From assembly GCF_000802245.2 (NCBI RefSeq), contig NZ_CP021080.1, forward strand, positions 3,844,001 to 3,908,000: a DNA stretch of 64,000 nucleotides. Direction: 5' to 3'. Position numbers and translations under genes: made by a program. Shown one piece after another: positions 9,065 through 17,283 of the stretch (the stretch's first letter is position 1; the number at the start of each line of letters is the position of its first letter). The notes under the pieces are model-generated. The model did no database searches. It saw only the letters and a list, made by a program, of their open reading frames with translations, and was not told the origin of the DNA. Origin of the DNA: Streptomyces pluripotens (GTDB lineage Bacteria; Actinomycetota; Actinomycetes; Streptomycetales; Streptomycetaceae).

Positions 9065-9700
9065 TCACAGGTCGTTGAGCATCTTGAGGATGAACGTCTG
9101 CGACTCGCCGAGGGCGAGGGCCGCCGCCTCCATGCGGTCGAGTAGTACGCGGTACTTCTTCAGCTGGGCCTCGGCCTCGAGGAACACCGGGCCGTGCGAC
9201 TGGTCGAGGTTCACCGTGTCGAGCTGCGGCACCGGGCCCTCGGCGTAGTAGATCGACTGGCCTGATCCGGGGAAGACGATCGACTCGAACGGCAGGACGT
9301 GGATCGCGATGCCGTCCCGTTCACTCATGTCGAGCAGATAGCGGAGTTGAGCGCGGGCCACCTGAGGGCCACCGAACCGCATGCGCAGGGCAGCCTCGTG
9401 GACGATCACCTGATGCGGCGTCGGCGGATCACGGAACAGTACGGTCTGCCGCTTCACCCGGAACGAGACGCGGTGTTCGATGTCCGGTGGAGGGAGTTCC
9501 GGAACCGCCTGCCGGAAGATCTCGCGGGCGTATTCGGCGGTCTGGAACAGACCCGGAATGTGCACCACAACGGCTGAGCGCAGACGAGTGGCATGGTGTT
9601 CCAGCTCGGCGAGGTCGAGCAGCGCGGCGGGCAGGGAACCGCGTGTCGCCGTGTGGGACGCCGACCCCCGGGTGCCGCCCGGCTTCACCGCCGACGCCAC
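9065..9700 (-). pseudogene. DUF5753 regulator lacking its XRE helix-turn-helix
   Basis: The DUF5753 ligand domain is well preserved from about residue 22 (LPAALLDLAELEHH, VHIPGLFQTAEYAREIF) to the end (PGSGQSIYYAEGPVPQLDTV, EAEAQLKKYRVLLDRM). Family members have 60-90 residues of XRE DNA-binding domain before this. Here there is none: the first ~21 codons (9638-9700) are merely antisense to the divergent ATPase remnant and look non-native. The product, if made, could not bind DNA. The truncation point coincides with that of the plus-strand remnant, so one deletion explains both. Annotated as a broken gene; a shortened but functional co-regulator cannot be excluded. Confidence 0.7.
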
Positions 9701-9857
9701 GTCCGCCGCCGTCTTCGACGACGCGGAAGGCGGACGCGGTCCGCACCTGGTACGGGCCTGCGCCGACTCATGGGGGGTGTCGGTGCTGCGGGAGCCGGGC
9801 GGGTCGAAGGGCGGGAAGCTGCTGTGGGCGGACTGTCAGTGTGGTGACTTACCGTAG
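9636..9857 (+). pseudogene. C-terminal remnant of an RsbW-like ATP-binding (anti-sigma type) protein
   Basis: The plus frame reads EPRVAVWDADPRVPPGF and, further on, AEGGRGPHLVRACADSWGVS before the stop at 9855-9857. This matches the end of the small HATPase_c_2 proteins of Streptomyces: a strand with VxVxDxxPxxP, then the GGRGLxLVxxxAxxWGV box. The preceding ATP-binding N-box (NAVRHA-type) is absent. No start codon or ribosome site precedes it; the homologous segment begins at ~9636-9645, exactly where the DUF5753 homology on the other strand ends. Such ATPase genes normally lie divergent to XRE/DUF5753 genes. Confidence 0.65.
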
Positions 9858-10091
9858 TCAACCTTGGGGCGGAGGGCTACGAAAGGGGTGCGGTGAGGGT
9901 CGCGGGGGAGGGGGTGGCCCAGTACCGTGGAGAGGACGCCGGGCGGGGCGCCGGACCTCCTGCGGAACCCGTCGGCGTGGCCGGAGTGCCACCCGAGCGG
10001 AAGAACGTGCGCGGCCACACGGAGGGTTCACAGGAAAATCTCAGTGAAGTCGGAGCGGGTTTCTCAGCTTCGTGGGACAGAGTGGGGCCTG

Positions 10092-10862
10092 ATGACGCGC
10101 ATCTCACGCAGCTCGGTCACCTCGCGTCCCGCGTTGCTGGGCGCCGTGGTGATGCTTGCCCTGACCTCCGCGTCCGTGGCCGCCGCGGACGACGGACCGG
10201 GACCCTTCGGGGTCACCGCCGACGTGGTCGCCACCCGGCAGAGTGCGCGGGTCGGCGCGCTGTTCGGCGCGGACCGGGTGGACCGGCTGGCCGGGGGGCA
10301 CTTCTGCACCGCCTCGGTCGTGCACAGTCCGCGGGGCGATCTCGTCGTCACCGCCGCGCACTGCGTGTCCGGCGCCGGGGAGCTGGTGTTCGTCCCCGGA
10401 TACCGGGACGGGAAGGCGCCGTACGGGGTGTGGAAGGTGACGCAGCGGTTCCTGCCCGACGGATGGGCCGAGGGCGAGGACGAGGACAGCGACCTCGCCT
10501 TCGTTACCGTCGCCGGGCCCGGGGGCAGACCGGTCGAGGACGTGGTGGGAGCCAACCGGCTGGCCACGGGGGTGGCCACCGGCGCCACCGCGGTGACCGT
10601 CACGGGCTACCCCGACTCCCGCGAGGTACCCATCAGCTGCACCAACAAGCCGACCCTGCACAGCACCACGCAGCAGCGCATCGACTGCCCCGACTTCACC
10701 GGCGGCACCAGCGGCAGCCCTTGGGTGAACGGCGACCACCAGGTCGTCGGCGTGCTCGGCGGGCATGAGCAGGGAGGCTCCACGGCGGACACCTCGTACA
10801 GCGTGGTGTTGGGGAGCGAGGCAGCGCAGCTGTACCGGCAGGCGACCGGCGGGGACCGCTGA
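10092..10862 (+). CDS. Secreted trypsin-like serine protease (S1 family)
   Basis: The 256-residue product starts at ATG 10092, preceded by GTGGGG. A signal peptide covers residues 1-32 (ALLGAVVMLALTSASVAAAD). The catalytic triad is readable: His90 in VVTAAHC, Asp134 in EDSDLAFV and Ser208 in GGTSGSPW. Cys71/Cys91 and Cys183/Cys199 are placed as in chymotrypsin-fold disulfides. The specificity pocket sequence TGGTSGSP is the V8/glutamyl-like type rather than GDSGGP, so trypsin specificity is not assured. It stands alone and ends at a strong bidirectional terminator. Confidence 0.9.
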   Translation: MTRISRSSVTSRPALLGAVVMLALTSASVAAADDGPGPFGVTADVVATRQSARVGALFGADRVDRLAGGHFCTASVVHSPRGDLVVTAAHCVSGAGELVFVPGYRDGKAPYGVWKVTQRFLPDGWAEGEDEDSDLAFVTVAGPGGRPVEDVVGANRLATGVATGATAVTVTGYPDSREVPISCTNKPTLHSTTQQRIDCPDFTGGTSGSPWVNGDHQVVGVLGGHEQGGSTADTSYSVVLGSEAAQLYRQATGGDR

Positions 10863-10889
10863 ACCGTCCGGGTGTTGCCTGCGGACACG

Positions 10890-10930
10890 ACGCGGCTGCC
10901 GCGGGGGAGTAACCCCCGCGGCAGCCGCGT
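10890..10930. terminator. Perfect 18-bp bidirectional terminator hairpin
   Basis: Bases 10890-10907 are the exact reverse complement of 10913-10930 (outer ends ACGCGGCTG and CAGCCGCGT), with a 5-nt loop AGTAA. It lies between the convergent protease and EamA genes, and there is no T-run. Confidence 0.85.
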
Positions 10931-10961
10931 CCCGTGGTCGTACCGGTGGTACCGCCGGACG

Positions 10962-11981
10962 TCAGCGGGCCGCCACCGGCGCGCGCTGCTCGCCGGCCGC
11001 CGGGGCCGACGACGCCACCGCCGGCTTCTGTGCCGCGGCCTTCGCCGCCGTACGCTGGGTGACCTTGCGCAGGTACAGGTTGTTCAGGACCAGCGCCAGG
11101 GCGGTGAGCGAGGCGCCGACGACCTGCATGCCGGCCGGGATCACACCGGTCAGCGCCGAGATGATGAACGCCGTGATCGGGACGACATCCATGAACAGGA
11201 CGCCGTTGAGCGGGCCGAGGTACTTGTTGCCGAAGTTCCAGCCGAGCACGCCCACGAAACCGGCGATGACGCTCATGTAGGCCAGCTCGGGCAGGATCGT
11301 CGCCACTGCGTGCCCGGACGGGACCGGGACACCGCCCGTGGCCAGGATGACCGCCGTGATGACCGTCGCGCTGGCCAGGCCGAGGATCGTGGTGATCGCG
11401 GTGTACTTGATCGGCGACCAGGTCGGGAAGTACGTCGCGCCGGAGGTGTAGATCACCCAGCACAGCGCGGCGAACAACAGCAGCGCGTCGGGGCCGAAGT
11501 CCGCAGGGTGGGCGAACAGGGAGCTGAGGCTGCCGTTGGAGACCACCAGGATGACACCGACGAAGGACATCGCGATGAAGGCCAGCGCGCCCTTCGGCGG
11601 AACGACCTTGCGCAGCACCCAGTTCACCAGGAAGCCCATCATGGGCATGGTCGCCATCATGATCGAGGCGTTCAGGGCGCCCCGCTCACCGATGAGGTCC
11701 TGGCCGAAGAACACCAGGAACTGGAAGCCGGCGAAGCCGGCGGTGCCGAACAGCCAGGCCAGGCCGATGCGTTCGCCTTTCAGTTTCAACCCGGCGGTGC
11801 CTTCGCGCAGTCGCAAGAACACCAGGAACATCGCGCCGGCGATCGCGTAGCGCAGGCAGGTGAAGGTGAACGGGTCGATGTGCTTCAGGGTCACGTCCAT
11901 GAGGGGGAACATGGCCCCCCAGGACACGGTGGCCAGGAGGCAGAGCAACACGCCTCGGCCGTAGTTCTTCTGATCGTTCAT
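10962..11981 (-). CDS. EamA/DMT-family transporter
   Basis: The 339-residue protein has ten hydrophobic segments in two homologous halves, typical of drug/metabolite exporters (EamA). The first half opens with LLCLLATVSWGAMFPLMDV; the second with LLLFAALCWVIYTSGATYF and includes FGNKYLGPLNGVLFMDVVP. The tail is Ala/Lys-rich and cytoplasmic. It follows the AMP-ligase gene on the same strand after 91 nt with a good ribosome site (GGAAGAG). The likely role is therefore export of the product made by the PLP enzyme and ligase, or self-resistance. Substrate inferred only from context. Confidence 0.85.
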   Translation of the reverse strand: MNDQKNYGRGVLLCLLATVSWGAMFPLMDVTLKHIDPFTFTCLRYAIAGAMFLVFLRLREGTAGLKLKGERIGLAWLFGTAGFAGFQFLVFFGQDLIGERGALNASIMMATMPMMGFLVNWVLRKVVPPKGALAFIAMSFVGVILVVSNGSLSSLFAHPADFGPDALLLFAALCWVIYTSGATYFPTWSPIKYTAITTILGLASATVITAVILATGGVPVPSGHAVATILPELAYMSVIAGFVGVLGWNFGNKYLGPLNGVLFMDVVPITAFIISALTGVIPAGMQVVGASLTALALVLNNLYLRKVTQRTAAKAAAQKPAVASSAPAAGEQRAPVAAR

Positions 11982-12072
11982 GGCTCTTCCTGTCGAGTGG
12001 GGGGGCCGGAGAGGGCGAGAGGGGACGGAGACGGACGGGAGTGGACGGAGCAGTTCTCTGGCCGGGGCGGGG

Positions 12073-13662
12073 TCAGGCGGGGACGAGGTCCCGGGTGCGG
12101 CGGGCCGCGGCCTCGGCGTGGACCAGCGGGAGCACCGTCTCCAGCAGCCGGGCCGCCCGCACCTTGCCCGTCGGGCTGTACGGGATCGCCTCCACCGGGA
12201 TCACGTAGGCGGGAAGGCACGGAACCCGCCGGGCGCAGGCGGCGGTGACCGCGCGGTTGCCGCTCTCCAGCCGCTCGGGGGAGACCGGGGCGAACGGCAC
12301 GATCAGCACGTCCTCCCCGGTGTCCGACAGTTTGGTGCGCAGTACGGCGGTCTCCCGGACGCAGGGCAGGTCCATCAGGTCGTTCTCAAGTCCGAAGATG
12401 TTGACGTCGAGCGGCTTGCCCTCGGCCGCCCGTGACACACCGTCGTTGCGGCCGGTGAGTTCGAGCCGGCCGGCCTCGTCGATGAAGCCGCTGTCGCCGG
12501 TGAGCAGGAAGCGCTGGGTGCGGCCGCCGTAGTCGAGGGTGAGGAACTCCGGCTCGGCGGTGACGTAGGAGTCCATCAGCTGGTAGCTGGCGATCGCGAC
12601 CCGGCCGCGCATGCCCTTGGGCACGGGGCGGTTGTCCGGGTCCAGCACGGCGATGGTGTTGCCGGGCATCGGACGGCCGGAACGGCAGGGCGCCACGTGC
12701 AGTTCCTCGGGGCCGATCATGACGTTCACACCGGTCTCGGTGGTGCCGTAGTAAAGGTGCAGGACGGGGCCGAGGCGGTCCCAGGTGTTGTTGACGACCC
12801 AGCGGTTCAGGTGCCGTCCGCCGGAGAGCACGAAGTGCAGCCGGGAAGTCTTGTGCAGGTGTTCCGAACCCGGGTGGGCGACGACCCGCTTCAGGACCGG
12901 TGGGACCATCAGGGTGGTGGATACGTCCTCGTCCTGGATCAGCCGGATCAGCGCGTCGGTGTCGTCGTACGGGCCGAGGACAATGGTGCCGCCGAGGGAG
13001 AGGAAGATTCTCGCCCAGCCGGGTCCCGAGGCGTGGTACAGCGGGACCGTCACCAGGTGCACGTCGTCCTCGTCGAAGGAGTACTGGTCCACCAGGTCGG
13101 CGAACCGGCGCGCCTCGAAAGAGGCCCGACGGATCACTAGCTTGGGGACGCCGCTGGTGCCGGAGGTGAAGGAGAACGCCTCGAACGGCTGCTCCACCGA
13201 CTGCGGTTCACCCGGCTCGGTCAGCAGCAGGTCGGTGAAGGAGACCCCCAACGCTCCGTCGGCCGGGTCGCTGTCCAGCTGGATGTCGAGGATGTCCCGG
13301 CGCTTGGGCCAGCCGACGTCGGTCAGCACGGTGCGGTGGGCGGCGGTGCTGATGACCACGGTCGGCTGAAGCTGTTCCAGCGCACCGGCGGTCGCCTCCG
13401 CGCCCGCGGTGTAGTCGAGCCCGACGCACGGGATGCCGAGCGAGGAGACCGCCGCCATGGTGACGACCAGTTCCCAGCGGTTCTCGGCGACGAACACCGC
13501 GCGGGCGGGACGTATGCTCGGCAGCCGCTCCTCGATCGCGGTCGCCACCCGGGCGACCTTGTCGGCGAGGCTGGCCCAGGTCAGCCGGACCTCCCCGTCG
13601 ACCACGGCGACGTGTCCGGGACGGCGCTCGGCGTGCTTGCGGATGTCGGAGAGCTTGATCAT
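12073..13662 (-). CDS. Class I adenylate-forming enzyme (AMP-dependent acyl/aryl ligase)
   Basis: 529 residues from ATG 13662 (GGAAGGAAG upstream). The ATP-binding loop FTSGTSGVPK is at about 165-174, the A5 box LYYGTTETG at 303-311, LLTGD at 386-390, and the C-terminal lysine box PYSPTGKVRA near 508. This is enough for a working adenylating enzyme that activates a carboxylate as acyl-AMP and passes it to CoA, a carrier or an amine. No carrier protein is nearby, so CoA or a free amine is the probable acceptor. It starts 7 nt after the PLP enzyme stop codon, so the two are co-translated. I do not recognise a specific family member. Confidence 0.85.
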   Translation of the reverse strand: MIKLSDIRKHAERRPGHVAVVDGEVRLTWASLADKVARVATAIEERLPSIRPARAVFVAENRWELVVTMAAVSSLGIPCVGLDYTAGAEATAGALEQLQPTVVISTAAHRTVLTDVGWPKRRDILDIQLDSDPADGALGVSFTDLLLTEPGEPQSVEQPFEAFSFTSGTSGVPKLVIRRASFEARRFADLVDQYSFDEDDVHLVTVPLYHASGPGWARIFLSLGGTIVLGPYDDTDALIRLIQDEDVSTTLMVPPVLKRVVAHPGSEHLHKTSRLHFVLSGGRHLNRWVVNNTWDRLGPVLHLYYGTTETGVNVMIGPEELHVAPCRSGRPMPGNTIAVLDPDNRPVPKGMRGRVAIASYQLMDSYVTAEPEFLTLDYGGRTQRFLLTGDSGFIDEAGRLELTGRNDGVSRAAEGKPLDVNIFGLENDLMDLPCVRETAVLRTKLSDTGEDVLIVPFAPVSPERLESGNRAVTAACARRVPCLPAYVIPVEAIPYSPTGKVRAARLLETVLPLVHAEAAARRTRDLVPA

Positions 13663-13669
13663 TTGACGG

Positions 13670-15259
13670 TCACTTCCTTCCGGCGGGAACTGCGGTGGCA
13701 GCGGATACCGCGGGGGCGGTTGGAACGGCGGAAACGGCAGGGCGTGCGGGCGGTACGGAAGCCGCCGGGGACACGGTGGGGTGCTGCAGCGTGTAGATCT
13801 CGCAGCCGCTGGAGCGCAGCGCGTCGATCTCGCCGAGGGTGCGGTCGCACAGGCGCTCACCCGGCACGGTGATCGGGATGCCCGGCGGGTACGCGATGAT
13901 GAAGTGGTCCGACGTGCCCTGCGTCAGGGCCGCGGACGCCGTCCGGTAGGTGCGCTGGATGGTGCGCAGCGCATCGAGTAGCCGGAGCAGCGTGGCCTCA
14001 TCGACGCCGATGTGGACGTGGAAGAGCACGGCGTCGCCGCTCTCCCGGGCCACGTAGAGGGCGTACTCGTCGAAGAGGATCCGGCGGAAGTCGGCGGCGG
14101 TGATGCCGAGTGCGCCGATGTCCACCAGGACCCGCGTCGGGTCGTCGCTCACCAGCAGGGCCGGGTCGGTCAGATGGCCTTCGGGGCCCAGCGCGCGGTA
14201 GGCCGACAGGCGCGGGTCGGTGCTCAGCTCCGTGCGCAGGGTGCGGGCCAGGCGCAGCGAGCGGTCCAGCAGTTGCTCGCCCTCGGTCTCGGCCTGCAGC
14301 CGCGCCAGGTCCAGGCTCGCCAGCACCGGCCAGCTGGGCGAGGTGGTGTGGTGCTGGAACAGTGCCTGCGCGGTCCGTTCCTGGGCCTCGCCGTCGCCTA
14401 TGAGGTGCAGGTACGAGCCCTGCCGCAGCGCGGACATCGACTTGTGCGCGGAGTGCGTCACGGCCACCGTCAGGGGCGGTGTGCCCTTGGCGCGCCGCAG
14501 GGTCTCCACCGCGTGCAGCGCGGTCAGCGGCCGGAGCCGGGGGTGGAAGCGGTGCACCGCGCCCCACGCCTCGTCGACCAGCACGGACACCGTGGGGTGT
14601 GCGGCGGCCAGTTCGGCGAGCACCGTCGGCAGGTCGTAGCGGACTCCGTCGTACGACACCGCCGACAGTACGACCGTGTCGTAGGGCTGGCCCTCGGCCA
14701 CCGCCGTCCGGAACATCTCCAGCAGCCGGGGCAGGTCGCCGAAGGTGCGGGGGCAACCGGTGCAGCACCGCTGCATGGGCGCGTAGGTGACGTCCACGCC
14801 GAGCGCGCCGAGGGCGAAGTGCACGGACTGGTGGCAGCTGCGGTCGGCGAGTACCCGGCTCCCGGGGCGGGCCAGCGCGGTCAGGGCGACCCGGTTGGCG
14901 GTGCTGGTGCCGGTCGACAGGAAGAACGTCGCGTCGGCGCCGAAGCCCTCGGCGGAGAGCCGCTGCGCCTCGCGCAGCGGGCCGCGCGGGCGGAAGAACG
15001 AGTCGAGCATCGTGCCGCTGTACGACACGTCGGCGGCGAGCTGGGCGGCGCCGAAGAGGGCCTCGTAGGACTCCCGGATGCGGGAGTCGCGGATCGACCT
15101 GCCGTGGGAGAGCGGCAGGGCGTGGAAAGAGGCGATGTCCCGGCGGGCCACCGCGAGTACGGCATCGGCCAGCGGCGTCCTGCTCGCCCCGTGTCGTCCT
15201 GGGAGCGGCGCCGGTGCGTCGTCCTCCGAGGCGGGAGTGGAGCTGGTGGGTTCGGTCAT
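13670..15259 (-). CDS. PLP-dependent Orn/Lys/Arg-decarboxylase-fold enzyme
   Basis: 529 residues from ATG 15259; a TTG 36 nt further upstream is the alternative start. The fold-type I decarboxylase pattern is clear: FGADATFFLSTGTSTANRVA (~106-125), Asp229 in VLVDEAWGA, the PLP lysine Lys273 in THSAHKSMSALRQGS, HHTTSPSWPVLASLDLA, and the C-terminal YPPGIPITVPGE. The usual PGHxGG near residue 50 is replaced by LPLSHGRSI, so substrate and even reaction may differ from lysine or arginine decarboxylation. The tail after the family domain is Pro/Ala/Val-rich. It leads the operon with the ligase and exporter and has an autoregulator-type palindrome immediately upstream. Confidence 0.85.
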   Translation of the reverse strand: MTEPTSSTPASEDDAPAPLPGRHGASRTPLADAVLAVARRDIASFHALPLSHGRSIRDSRIRESYEALFGAAQLAADVSYSGTMLDSFFRPRGPLREAQRLSAEGFGADATFFLSTGTSTANRVALTALARPGSRVLADRSCHQSVHFALGALGVDVTYAPMQRCCTGCPRTFGDLPRLLEMFRTAVAEGQPYDTVVLSAVSYDGVRYDLPTVLAELAAAHPTVSVLVDEAWGAVHRFHPRLRPLTALHAVETLRRAKGTPPLTVAVTHSAHKSMSALRQGSYLHLIGDGEAQERTAQALFQHHTTSPSWPVLASLDLARLQAETEGEQLLDRSLRLARTLRTELSTDPRLSAYRALGPEGHLTDPALLVSDDPTRVLVDIGALGITAADFRRILFDEYALYVARESGDAVLFHVHIGVDEATLLRLLDALRTIQRTYRTASAALTQGTSDHFIIAYPPGIPITVPGERLCDRTLGEIDALRSSGCEIYTLQHPTVSPAASVPPARPAVSAVPTAPAVSAATAVPAGRK

Positions 15260-15274
15260 GGATCCATGAAAACA

Positions 15275-15292
15275 AAACCTTCGCGAAGGTAT
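15275..15292. promoter_or_regulatory. Autoregulator response element (ARE/MARE-like) ahead of the PLP operon
   Basis: AAACCTTCGCGAAGGTAT contains a perfect 14-bp palindrome (15277-15290) and matches 17 of 18 positions of ATACCTTCNNGAAGGTAT, the form I recall for methylenomycin-type autoregulator operators. It lies 16 nt upstream of the PLP enzyme start, where a bound TetR receptor would block transcription. Confidence 0.65.
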
Positions 15293-15399
15293 CAAATATT
15301 ATCGGGAACCTTGATGAAGCAGTTGACGGAACAGCTGCCGCAGGCGCCCGCCGGGCCCGGGAGAGGTGGCTTCTCCCGGGCCAGGCGGACGCCTGCGCG

Positions 15400-16533
15400 C
15401 TACGCGTCGACCTGCGAAAACGCTGCCTGCGCGTAGGCCGCTGCGGCGCGGCCCGGCTGCAGGGTTGCATGGGCGGCGACCGCGTGGAGGTCACGCCAGG
15501 CGCGTTGCAGGGGGCTCGTCCGGGCCAGCGCGCGGACGCCTGCCGTGCGGAACAGGCGCTCCACGGCGCCGGTCAGGAGGTCGGCGGCGTGTGCGGCGTC
15601 GCGCTGGTTGCGGGCCGCGGTCCCCGGCTCGAAGGCCGCCGGTGGGGTGAGCGCAGCCCGGTCGGCGCGCTGTGCCGCCGCCTCCAGCAGCAGTGCCGCC
15701 GCGTCGATGTCGCCCGAGCAGCGGGCGAACGTCTGCTGGGCGGCGGTGTCGGCCGGGCCGCCGCGCTCGTGGCTGAGCGCGGTCCAGGCGTCGAGGGCAC
15801 CCCGGGCCGCGCCGAGCCCGGGGGCGCAGAACAGCAGCGCGGCGACCAGGGGGTACGGCACCCGGTGGCAGGGGGCGGCGTCCGCATCCGGTACGCCTGT
15901 CAGCAGGGTGTCCCGCAGGCAGGAGCGGTGTTCTGGAACGAAGGCGTTCGCGACGGTGACGGAGTGGCTGCCCGTGCCGCGCAGACCGACGCTGTCCCAG
16001 GTGTGGTGCACCCGGACGTCCCGGCGGGGCAGCAGCAGGATGCGGCAGGCAGGCGGACGGGTCGGCCGTTCCTCCTCTGTGGCGAGCAGGATCCAGTCGG
16101 CGTGCTCCACGCCGCTCGCCCACGACCAGCGCCCGGTCAGACGCCAGCCTCCGGGGGTTCGGGTGAGTTGTCCGGCAGGTGGGACCACCGCCGCCGCTAT
16201 CGCGGTGTCGGGCGAGTGGGCCCACAGCTCCGCCTGGGCTTGCTCGGGCAGATGGGCCGCCAGTCGGGCGTGCCCCGCCAACAGCGCGGAGCACCAGGCG
16301 GTGGAGGTGCATGCTTCGCCGACCGCGGCCACCGCGTTGACCAGCTCGGTGAAGCCGCCGGCCCGGCCGCCCCAGCGGCGTGGGACGAAGTGGCGCGCGA
16401 AGCCGGCCGCCGGCAGGGCCCCGACCACGTCCGGGTGCAGGCGGCCGATCTCTTCGGTGGTGTGGGCGTGCTGGCCCGCCAGGGCGGTGACGGCGGTCGG
16501 GGCGAGGGGCGGAGCAGGAAGAGCGGTGGTCAT
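15400..16533 (-). CDS. Acyl-CoA-dehydrogenase-like flavin-dependent monooxygenase
   Basis: 377 residues from ATG 16533 (GGAGAG seven nt upstream). It has the three-part acyl-CoA dehydrogenase layout: an N-terminal helical part (GFARHFVPRRWGGRAGGF), a beta domain (GGWRLTGRWSWASGVEHADW) and a C-terminal helical domain with SPLQRAWRDLHAVAAHATLQ. Motifs WxWxSGxxHADW and RxWRDxHA are those of the group D two-component monooxygenases (HsaA, HpaB-like, the amine N-hydroxylase VlmH), not of true fatty acyl-CoA dehydrogenases. The likely reaction is FADH2/FMNH2-dependent hydroxylation of an amine or aromatic; no flavin reductase gene is nearby. It is divergent from the TetR gene with a half-conserved autoregulator site between them. 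Confidence 0.8.
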   Translation of the reverse strand: MTTALPAPPLAPTAVTALAGQHAHTTEEIGRLHPDVVGALPAAGFARHFVPRRWGGRAGGFTELVNAVAAVGEACTSTAWCSALLAGHARLAAHLPEQAQAELWAHSPDTAIAAAVVPPAGQLTRTPGGWRLTGRWSWASGVEHADWILLATEEERPTRPPACRILLLPRRDVRVHHTWDSVGLRGTGSHSVTVANAFVPEHRSCLRDTLLTGVPDADAAPCHRVPYPLVAALLFCAPGLGAARGALDAWTALSHERGGPADTAAQQTFARCSGDIDAAALLLEAAAQRADRAALTPPAAFEPGTAARNQRDAAHAADLLTGAVERLFRTAGVRALARTSPLQRAWRDLHAVAAHATLQPGRAAAAYAQAAFSQVDA

Positions 16534-16571
16534 GGCTGTCTCTCCAGCGGAAAGTTTGCGGGTAGAAAAAG

Positions 16572-16589
16572 ATTCGACCGGGAAGGTAT
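16572..16589. promoter_or_regulatory. Half-conserved ARE-like site between the flavoprotein and TetR genes
   Basis: The right arm GAAGGTAT (16582-16589) is identical to the other two sites in this locus; the left arm ATTCGACC keeps 4 of 8 positions. It is 39 nt from the flavoprotein start and about 40 nt from the TetR start, so it could serve both. Confidence 0.4.
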
Positions 16590-16628
16590 TTTCTTTGGTG
16601 GTTACACCGGTCGACAGTGGGGACGGAC

Positions 16629-17198
16629 GTGGTGAAGCAGGACAGAGCGCGTCGGACACATGAGCTGCTCCTCGATTCGGCGGCTGCCGAGTTCGTTCGC
16701 CATGGCTTCGCGGGCACGAATCTGTCCGACGTCGTCGCCCGTGCCCGGCTCACCAAGGGCGCGCTCTACGGCCACTTCGCCTCCAAGGCGGAGCTGGCCG
16801 AGGAGCTGACCCGGTGGTTCGAGGAGGCGTGGCGCACGGTGCTGGCCTCGGTCGGGAACTCGCTGCGTGAGCTCACCGTGGGGCTGGCCCGCCGCATAGA
16901 CGACGACGTGCGGTTCGCTGCGGGGCTGAGGCTGGCGACCGACGCGGCCCGGACGGACCGGCGGGAGCCGGCGCCCCTCGGAGAGCTCCGCGCGCGATTG
17001 CACGCGTTGGTCGTCGATGCTCAGCGGGAGGGTCGGATTGACGCGGGGCACCGGCCCGAGGTGCTGGTCCGGTTCGTGGTGGCCCTGGTGATGGGGATGC
17101 ACTCGACCCGCTGGAGCACGAGGCAGGAGGGAAGCGACAACGAGGTCCTTGAGGTCTGGGACCTCGTGTTGGGGGCTGTGGCGGCGCCCGGCTCCTGA
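16629..17198 (+). CDS. TetR-family regulator, butyrolactone-receptor-like (second copy)
   Basis: 189 residues from GTG 16629; a GTG at 16617 also fits. The helix-turn-helix is of the ScbR/ArpA receptor style: VKQDRARRTHELLLDSAAAE, then LSDVVARARLTKGALYGHF. The ligand domain is shorter and shows no counterpart of the Trp-centred pocket segment seen in the receptor at 19,390. It could therefore be a pseudo-receptor responding to an end product rather than to the hormone. It is divergent from the flavoprotein and convergent with the HAD phosphatase gene. Confidence 0.8.
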   Translation: MVKQDRARRTHELLLDSAAAEFVRHGFAGTNLSDVVARARLTKGALYGHFASKAELAEELTRWFEEAWRTVLASVGNSLRELTVGLARRIDDDVRFAAGLRLATDAARTDRREPAPLGELRARLHALVVDAQREGRIDAGHRPEVLVRFVVALVMGMHSTRWSTRQEGSDNEVLEVWDLVLGAVAAPGS

Positions 17199-17283
17199 GC
17201 GGTGCGGGGCCGGGCGCCGCTGCGCCGGCGGCTCGCGTGGTTCCCCGCAGACTTCCGGGGTGAGGGGAACCGTTGAGCGTGGG

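Noticed and set aside
15400-16533. Considered a fatty acyl-CoA dehydrogenase or an Aco-type oxidase of avenolide synthesis
   Set aside because: The WxWxSGxxHADW and RxWRDxHA motifs are those of group D monooxygenases. An Aco-like role cannot be fully excluded without a search.
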